This document shows positions 8,504-15,702 of a DNA stretch of 25,371 bases, piece by piece (the stretch's first letter is position 1; every line of letters starts with the position of its first letter). The notes under the pieces were generated by a model. It searched no databases. It saw nothing but the letters and a program-made list of their open reading frames with translations, and was not told where the DNA came from. The position numbers and the translations under genes were made by a program. The stretch is from Phycisphaerae bacterium. Its GTDB lineage: Bacteria > Planctomycetota > Phycisphaerae > Phycisphaerales > SM1A02. Where the stretch lies: positions 1 through 25,371 of the forward strand of contig VGXJ01000002.1 of assembly GCA_016873375.1 (NCBI GenBank). Reading direction: 5' to 3'.

Positions 8504-8513
8504 TTTTCGAAAA
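8504..8513. promoter_or_regulatory. 10-bp palindrome TTTTCGAAAA upstream of a secreted protein gene
   Basis: A perfect palindrome in an AT-rich patch of the 292-base gap between the divergent SDR gene and the 8646 gene. It is followed at once by AATTTTC, giving overlapping inverted symmetry. It may be an operator or a flexible promoter element. No -10/-35 pair for the 8646 gene could be fixed with confidence in this gap. Confidence 0.3.
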
Positions 8514-8645
8514 ATTTTCACCCCTTCCCTGTCCTCGATGTCATGTTTCGACGACGTGCCCCAACACGCCTACGGACAGCGTGGCGGGCAAGCGACGTTC
8601 GCGAAGTTCGGTCCGAATCGTGATCTCTTGAAGGAGAATTGAACC

Positions 8646-11096
8646 ATGAATCGTCTCTGTCTCTTCGGCAGCCTCACAGCTGCTCTGTGTGCCGCGAGCA
8701 CCGCCCTCGCCCAGGATGAGTGCTCCGGCGCTCCCACCCTGGTCAGCGGCGTTGCCTCGGCGTTCAACACCGCCTCCGCCACCACCAGCCCCCAACCGGT
8801 CGATGAGACGCAGTGCGCCGGCACGTACCTGAGTTGGGGCACTGCCAACAAGGACGTGTGGTTCAAGTGGGTCGCCCCCGCACAGAACGGCACGATCGAC
8901 ATCACCACCTGTGATGCCGCGTCGTTCGACACATCCATCGTGCTGTACTCGGGCGCCTGCAATTCGCTCGTCCAGGTCGCCTGCAACGGTGACGCGGCTA
9001 CCGGCAACTCGTCGTGCCAGCAGTACTTCTCCGAGATCCTCGGCTACTCGACCACGCCTGGCACCACGTACTACGTCCGCGTCGGCGGCTACACCGCCAC
9101 GAGTGGCGCCGCGTCGGGCCCCGGCAACCTGCTCCTGACCTTCACGCAGAGCGCCGCGAACTGCGGCAGCGCTGGCGCATGCAACGTGGTCCACGCGACC
9201 CCGGGCTGCGACGACACCACCTGCTGCAACATCGTTTGCAACCTGCTCCCGTCGTGCTGCGACAGCGGCTGGGACCAGTCGTGCGTCGACATCGCGATCC
9301 CCGAGTGCGGCTACTACTCGTGCACCCCGGTTGGCCCGGCCAACAACTGCGCGACGAGCCCGACCAACGTCCCCGGTGACGGCGCGTACGCGTTCAACAC
9401 CGTGGGTGCAACGATGGACGGCCCGAACCACGCCGCTGCCACCTGCAATTCGGGCACCGACACGTTCTTCAACGACGTGTGGTGGAAGTTCGTCGCTCCC
9501 GCCAACGGCGTGGTGTCGATCTCGACCTGCGGCGCTGTCGGCTACGACAACAAGCTTGCGGTGTACAACCTCGGTGCCAACCCCGTCGGCTTCGACTACA
9601 ACGACCTCGCGTCGGTGCTGGTCGGCTGCAACGATGACGGCAGCGCCACGTGCTTCCTGACCGACGGCGTCACGCCGTACGCGTCGGCGATGACCGCGAC
9701 GGTTGTGCTGGGCAACACCTACCTGATCCGCATGGGTTCGTATGTCGATGGCGAAACCGGCGCTGGAACGATCACGATCGACCTGCCGTCGACCTGCACC
9801 CTCGATGTGAACAACAAGACCGAAAGCGAAGCCTGCGGTTCGAACTCGAATGGTGGTTGCAATGACCTCCCCAACGGCGCACCGACCGAGTTCATCTCCC
9901 TGGGCGACACCGTCAAGGGCACATTCCAGACATCCGTGGACGCCACGACCGGCAACGTGACCCGTGACCTCGACTGGTACCGCCTCAACCTGACCAGCGA
10001 CCAGACCGTGACCGTCGACCTGCGCAGCGAGACCTTTGCGTTCGCGTTGCTGCTCGGCGGTGAGTGTGGAAACACGATCACTCTGGCAACCACGGCTGCG
10101 GGCTGCCCCGAGACCTTCACCACGTGTGCGAAGGCTGGCGCGTACTACCTCGTCGTCGCCCCGGACTTCGACAATGGTTCGCTCTCCTGCTCAAGCGGCA
10201 GCCGGAACGAGTACACGCTCAAGGTCACCGGTGTGCCAGCATCCTGCCCAATCACGCTGGACACCACCTGCTCGGCTCCCGGCCCGGACAACCGTCAGCT
10301 CTCGGTAGCCGCGGCTCCGACCGGCAACTTCTTGCAGGGTTGCGCGACCGGCTGCGGTAACAACACTGGTGGCAGCACCGACAACTCGTTCGCGGCGGTC
10401 ATCACCGGTGCGAACCTGCTGAAGGAGATCAGCTGCATCAACTTCGGCGTCGCCGCGCTCCGCTCGGTGACCCCGACCGGTGGAAGTTGCGGCTACGGCG
10501 CGACTGACCTGCAGATCCCGGTGAAGCTCTCGGTCTACCGCGACACCAACGGCGGCAACCCGACGAACTTCGCCGAAACCGGCGCCGCCAACGGCGACCT
10601 TGTTCTGGTCCAGTCGTGGAACGTGCTGGTTCCCTCGGGCGTCTATATGGCCAACTTCGAGCCTGACGAGCCGCTCTGCGTCGAGAACGAGACCGACCTC
10701 GTTCTCGTCCTCGACACCCCGAACCTCTTCAACGGCACCGTCCAGGGCGTTCCCTCTGGCGCGGGCTACCGAAGCGGCATCGGCGTGGCGGTGGGTGCCA
10801 ACCCGAGTAACTGCTTCCTCCGCTACACCCTCTGCACGGGCACCTCGCAGAACGTCTTCGCCCCCGTTGGTGCCAACTCGTACCAGTGGCCCGTCATCGT
10901 CAACGGTGCCGCTGCTGCCTGCTCGGGCGGTAACTGCCCCGGCGACTTCAACGGCGACGGCGTGCGTGACGGTGCCGACCTTGGCGCCCTCCTCGCAGGC
11001 TGGGGCACACCCGGTGGCGACGTCAACGATGACGGCGTGACCGACGGTGCTGACCTTGGCGCCCTGCTCGCGGTCTTCGGTACGGCCTGCCCGTAA
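8646..11096 (+). CDS. Large secreted Cys-rich protein with C-terminal dockerin-like repeats, 816 aa
   Basis: Exported protein of unknown function. The signal peptide is 1-22 (ALA|Q cleavage). Two related beta-sandwich domains follow (about 25-175 and 228-382), each with a 'DVWxKFVAPxNG...I.TC....D' core and a 'GxTYxxRxGxY' end, resembling pre-peptidase C-terminal domains. Between them is a Cys-rich module (about 178-225). A third PPC-like domain (about 385-530, DLDWYRLNLT) and a beta-rich segment (about 535-755) lead to two EF-hand/dockerin-type repeats (about 762-813: DFNGDGVRDGADLGALLAGW and DVNDDGVTDGADLGALLAVF). Such proteins are often annotated in planctomycetes as GC-type dockerin domain-anchored proteins. 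The start has a strong Shine-Dalgarno (AAGGAG), and a strong terminator follows. Codon use is uniformly C-ending, consistent with high expression. Confidence 0.85.
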   Translation: MNRLCLFGSLTAALCAASTALAQDECSGAPTLVSGVASAFNTASATTSPQPVDETQCAGTYLSWGTANKDVWFKWVAPAQNGTIDITTCDAASFDTSIVLYSGACNSLVQVACNGDAATGNSSCQQYFSEILGYSTTPGTTYYVRVGGYTATSGAASGPGNLLLTFTQSAANCGSAGACNVVHATPGCDDTTCCNIVCNLLPSCCDSGWDQSCVDIAIPECGYYSCTPVGPANNCATSPTNVPGDGAYAFNTVGATMDGPNHAAATCNSGTDTFFNDVWWKFVAPANGVVSISTCGAVGYDNKLAVYNLGANPVGFDYNDLASVLVGCNDDGSATCFLTDGVTPYASAMTATVVLGNTYLIRMGSYVDGETGAGTITIDLPSTCTLDVNNKTESEACGSNSNGGCNDLPNGAPTEFISLGDTVKGTFQTSVDATTGNVTRDLDWYRLNLTSDQTVTVDLRSETFAFALLLGGECGNTITLATTAAGCPETFTTCAKAGAYYLVVAPDFDNGSLSCSSGSRNEYTLKVTGVPASCPITLDTTCSAPGPDNRQLSVAAAPTGNFLQGCATGCGNNTGGSTDNSFAAVITGANLLKEISCINFGVAALRSVTPTGGSCGYGATDLQIPVKLSVYRDTNGGNPTNFAETGAANGDLVLVQSWNVLVPSGVYMANFEPDEPLCVENETDLVLVLDTPNLFNGTVQGVPSGAGYRSGIGVAVGANPSNCFLRYTLCTGTSQNVFAPVGANSYQWPVIVNGAAAACSGGNCPGDFNGDGVRDGADLGALLAGWGTPGGDVNDDGVTDGADLGALLAVFGTACP

Positions 11097-11123
11097 TCCG
11101 AAGCCTGTCTCCTGAGATCACTT

Positions 11124-11159
11124 CCCCCCCCGGCCCTGTGCCGGGGGGGATTTGTTTTT
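11124..11159 (+). terminator. Rho-independent terminator after the 816-aa dockerin protein gene
   Basis: A run of C plus GGC (11125-11134) pairs with GCC plus seven G (11140-11149) around a 5-base loop. It is followed by TTTGTTTTT. It lies 28 bases after the stop codon and is the clearest intrinsic terminator in the window. It argues that the next plus-strand gene has its own promoter. Confidence 0.9.
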
Positions 11160-11215
11160 GGGCTTCATCAGGAGCACTCGATGGCACTCCTTCTGCCGTT
11201 CGTCATACTGGTGGC

Positions 11216-13558
11216 GTGCACTCGATCGCCGCGATCGCCTCTTTGCTCGCGACAGACATCCCATTCGGTCCCAACAGTGGTTCCGCGTTGCCACCGGCAC
11301 ACGCACCCAATCAGGTTGCACTCACAGACCTCGATGGCGACAGTGTGCTCGACGCGATCGTGCCCGGCCGCAACACCGATCGCCTGATTCGATGGTCGCT
11401 GGGCACCGGTGGCGCGCCATCGTTCGGCGTCTGGCGCGAGCTGGAAGTGCCGGCACAGGCCGACTGGGCTGTCGTTGAGCCTGGCTTGACCGCCACGCCC
11501 AACGTGCTGCTGGCCTTGCGCGCGTATCAGGGTGCGGTGCTCCGCCTGAACAACCTCGGCCAAGCCCAGTTCGGCACCGGCTCGAGCTGGCTGCAGGAGC
11601 GCGAGCCGCGCACCATGGAGCTGGCCGACCTCACCGGCGATGGGCTTGCCGATCTCATCGTTGCGAATGCATCAGGTCCAACGCTGCGCATCGATCGGGC
11701 CGACGGGCTTGGGGGCTTTGCTCCGCATCAGCGCCTGCGCAACGATGATTGGTTCGGCGGCACCGGTTCCCTGCAGCAGGTGCGCGCTGCAGATGTCGAT
11801 GGCGATGGTTGGCTGGATGTCGTGGCGTCATCGATCTCGACGGGGTCCCTGCTCACGTGGCGCAACCGTGGCGGCGCGCTTGCCGAGTGGCCCGTGCACA
11901 CCCCCATCCAGCCGCTCGTTGCCGATCAGCCGGCGATCACCACCTTCGTGCTCGCCGACATGGATGACGACGGTGACGACGACGTCGTCGCGCAGTTGCT
12001 CTCGGTCGAGGTGAACCAGCCGCTGGTCATCTGCTGGAATGACGACGGCCGGTTCACGCGACAGGATTCATTCGCCGGGCCCGACACCGGCTATGGCTGG
12101 ACGTGTGCCGTGGCCGACCTCGATCGCGACGGCGACCTCGATGTCGTGACCAGCGTAGCCATCATCAATGGCGGCCTTTACCTTCTAGAGAATGTCGGCA
12201 CCGCAACGCGGCCAGCGTTCGGCGAAGCGGTCCTCAAGCGCCCCAGCCCATTCGTGCGTCACATCGAACTGGTCGACACCGATGGCGATTGCGACCTCGA
12301 CATCGTGGCTGCGGACATCAGCAGCAACGCGATCATCAGGTTGCCGAACCTGACCGGCTGCGCCTTCGCATCCGTGTCGGCCGCCAAACCCGCAGCGAAG
12401 CACGGATCGATCGGCAGCGATGCCACCGACCAGCCCGGTGCGGCTTGGCCGCAGGCCCCGTTGGCCAAGCGCTCAAGGGGCCTCGACGCGCGCCGACGAG
12501 CGATCGAACTGGCTGCGTGGGGTGCACCGCCGAGCCGACCGATCAATCAAGGCTCGCTCGCCGGCGGAGCGTGCGGGCCCGGCGACGGATCGGCGGGCCG
12601 CTGCGACGAACCGCATCCCACCCCGGGCTGCTTCACCACCGAGTGCTGCGAAGCCGTGTGCCTGATCGTGCCAGACTGCTGCGTGATCGCTTGGGATCAA
12701 TCGTGCGTGGATGTTGCGGATGAGGAGTGCGATGGGCTGTACTGTCCCTCGCCCGGTGCTTGTGACACCCCTCACGACACCGGCGGCTGTGACGATGAAG
12801 CATGCTGCGCTCGATCCGTACGGCTCGATGGCTGGTGCGGCGCCGCGCTCTGGGACCAGACCTGCGTGAGCGATGCTGCGTGGTGGTGCCCGTTCACGCC
12901 CTGCGAACTCGAGGGTCCGCCCGGCGCACGCCCGGAGGGCGAAGCGTGCTTCGACCGCATCAACGATGGATGTACATTGCCTGAGCCGGCGTTCGATGCG
13001 CTGGCCTGCGGCGAGCGCGTGGCGGGCAGGTGCACCACCGGAGCGCCGCGCGACGCCGATTGGTACGCACTGCCGATTGGTGGCCACACGATTGGCTTGC
13101 GTGCGGAGTTCCCGGCCAGCCTGACGATCGTGCGTGGCAGCTGCGTGACCACGCTCGAACAGATGGCGTGGCTTGCGATCGGCCCATGCGAGCCGCTGCT
13201 GACCACCGTGTGTGTACCCGCAGGTGAATCGTGGTACGCGATCGTGAGCCTTGGCAGCCCGGAAGGCCCGATCCAGTCGGGGCAGCCGTGCACCGATCCG
13301 GATCCTGACAACCCGCCGGATCCCGATGATCCGCCAATCATCCCCGGCGCATTCGGCACGCGGTACGAGGTCTCACTCTCCTGCGGAACCTGCGCACCGT
13401 CACCGGACCTGAACGGCGATGGCGTGGTCAATGGCGCCGATCTGGGGCTCCTGCTCTCGGTTTGGGGATTGACTGGCTCCGGCATCGTGGGCGACCTGAA
13501 CGCCGACGGCGTGGTGGACGGAGCGGATCTTGGTGCGCTCATCAGTGCCTGGGGCTAG
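11216..13558 (+). CDS. FG-GAP/VCBS repeat, Cys-rich secreted protein with dockerin-like repeats, about 780 aa; start uncertain
   Basis: Second dockerin-type protein. Six FG-GAP/VCBS calcium-binding motifs (DLDGD, DLTGD, DVDGD, DMDDD, DLDRD, DTDGD) lie at 11327, 11627, 11792, 11957, 12116 and 12275. Spacing is 53-55 residues except for a double-length first interval, so a seven-bladed propeller with one degenerate blade is likely. Then come two Cys-rich modules (about 12600-12730 and 12760-12892), a PPC-like domain (DADWYALP), a Pro/Asp linker, and two dockerin-type repeats ending in GADLGALISAWG. The frame opens at 11138 inside the terminator. GTG 11216 is the only later start, with a -10-like CATACT 6 bases upstream, giving a very short signal peptide. 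An ATG at 11181 with a good Shine-Dalgarno encodes a hydrophobic leader in another frame, so a frameshift is possible. Confidence 0.75.
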   Translation: MHSIAAIASLLATDIPFGPNSGSALPPAHAPNQVALTDLDGDSVLDAIVPGRNTDRLIRWSLGTGGAPSFGVWRELEVPAQADWAVVEPGLTATPNVLLALRAYQGAVLRLNNLGQAQFGTGSSWLQEREPRTMELADLTGDGLADLIVANASGPTLRIDRADGLGGFAPHQRLRNDDWFGGTGSLQQVRAADVDGDGWLDVVASSISTGSLLTWRNRGGALAEWPVHTPIQPLVADQPAITTFVLADMDDDGDDDVVAQLLSVEVNQPLVICWNDDGRFTRQDSFAGPDTGYGWTCAVADLDRDGDLDVVTSVAIINGGLYLLENVGTATRPAFGEAVLKRPSPFVRHIELVDTDGDCDLDIVAADISSNAIIRLPNLTGCAFASVSAAKPAAKHGSIGSDATDQPGAAWPQAPLAKRSRGLDARRRAIELAAWGAPPSRPINQGSLAGGACGPGDGSAGRCDEPHPTPGCFTTECCEAVCLIVPDCCVIAWDQSCVDVADEECDGLYCPSPGACDTPHDTGGCDDEACCARSVRLDGWCGAALWDQTCVSDAAWWCPFTPCELEGPPGARPEGEACFDRINDGCTLPEPAFDALACGERVAGRCTTGAPRDADWYALPIGGHTIGLRAEFPASLTIVRGSCVTTLEQMAWLAIGPCEPLLTTVCVPAGESWYAIVSLGSPEGPIQSGQPCTDPDPDNPPDPDDPPIIPGAFGTRYEVSLSCGTCAPSPDLNGDGVVNGADLGLLLSVWGLTGSGIVGDLNADGVVDGADLGALISAWG

Positions 13559-13591
13559 TGCCCGCCCCGGAGCTTTCGATCCATCGTTCGG

Positions 13592-14254
13592 TCACGCACG
13601 CCAGCGCTGCATCACGGTTCCGAAGTCGCGAGCGATCTGATCGGCGTGAACCACGACCGGCGCCCTCTCGACGGTCTCGGTCAACGCGATGAACTCATGG
13701 GCCGCGCCGTCGTCGCGGATCTCCCAATCGGTGATGCCGTCACCCACCGCGATCACCCGACCGGACAGCCCGAGCGCGCGAACGGCGCGTGGCTTGCTCC
13801 GGGGCGAGGCGAGCTTGCTCGAAGGATCCAAGCCAAGCGAGCGGCCATCCGCTGACCAGAGCAGGCGATTCGCGCAGACATGAGATCGCTCGATCCCGAG
13901 CGCTTCCACCACCGGATCGATCCACTCGTGGAACCCGCTCGTGACGACCCAGACTCGGTCCGCACCCTCGCGCAGCTCCTTGGCATGAGCGAGCAGCGAT
14001 GGGCTCACCGCTGCGTGCAGGCGCGCAATGAGCCGGTCCACCATCGCCCGATCGAACCGCAGCAGCGCCAGCCGCTGCGAAAGACTTTGGTCGATCGGCA
14101 GCGAGCCATCCATGCCGGCATCGGTGATCGAGCGGATGCGCGCGAGCACCTCGGCGCGGTCGCTGCGGCCTTCGAGCGCGATCGCAGCGAGCTCATCGAG
14201 CGATTCCACCGTGACGATCGTGCTGTCAAAGTCCAGAATGAGGTGGGCACTCAT
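13592..14254 (-). CDS. serB: Phosphoserine phosphatase-like HAD hydrolase, 220 aa
   Basis: HAD subfamily IB phosphatase, expected to hydrolyse O-phosphoserine to serine, the last step of serine synthesis. Motif I is DFDST (D8 nucleophile, D10 acid/base). Glu17 and Arg61 sit where the substrate-binding Glu20 and Arg56 lie in the Methanocaldococcus enzyme (ESLDELA; QSLSQRLALL). Motif II is Ser106-Gly107 (VVTSGF), the conserved Lys is K154 (SKPRA), and motif III is GDGITD (D172, D176). The length suits a SerB without an ACT domain. The gene starts 9 bases after the stop of the upstream membrane protein. Its Shine-Dalgarno (GAGGG) overlaps that stop, so the two are co-transcribed and probably translationally coupled. 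Specificity for phosphoserine is a family-based inference; HAD enzymes vary. Confidence 0.78.
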   Translation of the reverse strand: MSAHLILDFDSTIVTVESLDELAAIALEGRSDRAEVLARIRSITDAGMDGSLPIDQSLSQRLALLRFDRAMVDRLIARLHAAVSPSLLAHAKELREGADRVWVVTSGFHEWIDPVVEALGIERSHVCANRLLWSADGRSLGLDPSSKLASPRSKPRAVRALGLSGRVIAVGDGITDWEIRDDGAAHEFIALTETVERAPVVVHADQIARDFGTVMQRWRA

Positions 14255-14263
14255 GGAACGCCC

Positions 14264-15472
14264 TCAACCGATGGCTGGCTCGGAACCAACGACGATCGTT
14301 GGGGGTGCCGCGTGGGACGCCGGCTGCGTGACCACGGGTGCGCCGCACTCCGGGCACGTGCTGGCACCAAGCGATCCTGCCAGGTCATATGAGCACGCAA
14401 AGCACTGCCTCTGCGAGAGGACGATGCTGAAACCGAGGCCGCATCGAGCGCACGGATGCATGGCACCATCCACCGGGATGCGCTGTCGGTGCTTGCAGCG
14501 GGGACAATCGCACTGGAGGTCCTTGAGGTCGAGCACGCTCGTGGCCTTGATCGCCCGAGCCATGCGGTCGAGCACCGCCGAGATCGCTCCGCCGCACACG
14601 ATCATCGGGATCATGGCCACAAGGACCCGCTCCGCAAGGTCGCCAGGCCATCCCAAGGCGATGGAGACGAAGAAGAGCCAACCCTCCATCAGCACCATGC
14701 CCACAGTGACCAGGTGCAGCACGCGTGCCCAAGGCCCACCGCGTGCGTGGCGGAAGACTCGACCCATGCCGATCGCAAGCGCGAAGGTCGCCAGGAGCAC
14801 GGCGCCTGCACCCTGCCGCTCCATGGAGGTGCGGTCGGGCTGGGCCAGGTTCCAGGGCTGGTGCAGGTCGTTGGCGATGCCCAGCCAGATCGCCAGCGCG
14901 ATGCCCAGCAAGGACAGCCCCGTGACCTGCCACGCCATCGCACGCCGCTCACGCGGATCGCCGAAGCAGACCATGAAGGCGATGGGCGAGACCGTCATGA
15001 ATTGCCAGCCCCGGTATCCGTCATCGACCCCACTTCCGCCAAGGTCCCATGCCGCCGCGAACCAGGCCACAAGCGCTGCCATCTGCAGCCCGAACGCGAC
15101 CCACGCTCCGCGCACCGCCAACGGAAAGGCCAAGGCTCGCATCGAGATGGCCCCCGCGATGGTCGCACCAAGGCACGCGAAGCCGGAAAAGAGAAAAGAT
15201 TCGAAGAGTCGTCCGTTCGACCAAACAGACACGCAGAACCAGGCGGCCGAGATACCGCTCCCGATCACGGTGCACAGCACGGAGGGCGTCAATCGGGCGT
15301 CTCCCCCACGCGTAGCGGCCGCCCAGAACCCGCTCATGACCGTCAGGATCATGGCCGTGCCGGCAAGCCGCCACGCTTCGTCGCTCTCCATGAAGAGCCC
15401 CAGCAACGTGCCCCCCAACGAAACCACCAGCGAGAGGGCGAGTACCGCAAGGGTCAGCGCACGGAAACTCAT
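14264..15472 (-). CDS. Polytopic membrane protein with C-terminal zinc ribbons, 402 aa
   Basis: I do not recognise a named family. About ten hydrophobic segments fill residues 5 to 310, followed by a cytoplasmic-looking tail. The tail has two treble-clef or ribbon-like Cys4 sets: CDCPRC with CARCG, then CFAC with CPECG. The pattern suggests two zinc ribbons, the second like a small rubredoxin-type knuckle. The tail ends in a Pro/Ala-rich stretch. The frame opens with ATG at 15481, but ATG 15472 is preferred: TACGAT ends 7 bases before it, with a TTGACC -35 15 bases further up, and there is no Shine-Dalgarno for either ATG. The SerB-like gene follows 9 bases downstream. A functional link to serine metabolism is not evident. 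Confidence 0.75.
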   Translation of the reverse strand: MSFRALTLAVLALSLVVSLGGTLLGLFMESDEAWRLAGTAMILTVMSGFWAAATRGGDARLTPSVLCTVIGSGISAAWFCVSVWSNGRLFESFLFSGFACLGATIAGAISMRALAFPLAVRGAWVAFGLQMAALVAWFAAAWDLGGSGVDDGYRGWQFMTVSPIAFMVCFGDPRERRAMAWQVTGLSLLGIALAIWLGIANDLHQPWNLAQPDRTSMERQGAGAVLLATFALAIGMGRVFRHARGGPWARVLHLVTVGMVLMEGWLFFVSIALGWPGDLAERVLVAMIPMIVCGGAISAVLDRMARAIKATSVLDLKDLQCDCPRCKHRQRIPVDGAMHPCARCGLGFSIVLSQRQCFACSYDLAGSLGASTCPECGAPVVTQPASHAAPPTIVVGSEPAIG

Positions 15473-15479
15473 GCTGGTC

Positions 15480-15506
15480 ATCGTAAGGTGGATTTCGCGG
15501 GGTCAA
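15480..15506 (-). promoter_or_regulatory. Promoter of the membrane protein/serB operon (TTGACC-15-TACGAT)
   Basis: On the minus strand TTGACC (15506-15501) and TACGAT (15485-15480) are 15 bases apart, a little short of the usual 17. TACGAT ends 7 bases before the ATG at 15472. This is the only leaderless-type promoter in the window with a recognisable -35 and it decides the start. Confidence 0.5.
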
Positions 15507-15558
15507 TCACACTGCGCGACGGATGGGCGGGACTGGGATGGGAGTCCGCGTCGCGCCC

Positions 15559-15574
15559 CCGTGTGGAGACACGG
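15559..15574. terminator. Hairpin downstream of tRNA-Thr
   Basis: CCGTGT-GGAG-ACACGG is a perfect 6-bp stem with a 4-base loop, 40 bases beyond the 3' end of the tRNA on the minus strand. It has no T-tract, so intrinsic termination is uncertain. It may also serve in tRNA 3' processing. Confidence 0.3.
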
Positions 15575-15614
15575 CGTTGGCATGACCCGGCGCACCTCGC
15601 GGTGAGGATGCCAA

Positions 15615-15687
15615 AGCCGCCGACCGGAATTGAACCGGCAACCTCCAGATTACAAATCAGGTGCTCTGCCAATTGAGCTACGGCGGC
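15615..15687 (-). tRNA. tRNA-Thr, anticodon TGT
   Basis: A 73-base cloverleaf. The acceptor stem is GCCGCCG/CGGCGGC, the D-arm is GCTC-AATTGGCA-GAGC, the anticodon loop TTTGTAA gives TGT at 34-36, the variable loop is AGGTT, and the T-arm is GCCGG-TTCAATT-CCGGT. Discriminator base is T and CCA is not encoded. The anticodon stem reads CCTGA/TCTGG, so positions 29 and 41 form a U-U mismatch where a Watson-Crick pair is usual; the other four pairs are intact. It lies 15 bases after the mnmG stop on the same strand and may be co-transcribed with it. Confidence 0.93.
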
Positions 15688-15702
15688 GGAGGTGCGGAGA
15701 GT

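Noticed and set aside
13553..13570. GGGGC/GCCCC hairpin over the stop of the FG-GAP protein gene
   Set aside because: The stem is only 5 bp, overlaps the stop codon and has no T-tract; not strong enough to call a terminator.
14028..15605. Plus-strand open frame opposite the serB-like and membrane protein genes
   Set aside because: Ser/Arg/Pro-rich with no motif; the minus-strand genes have clear HAD motifs and zinc ribbons.
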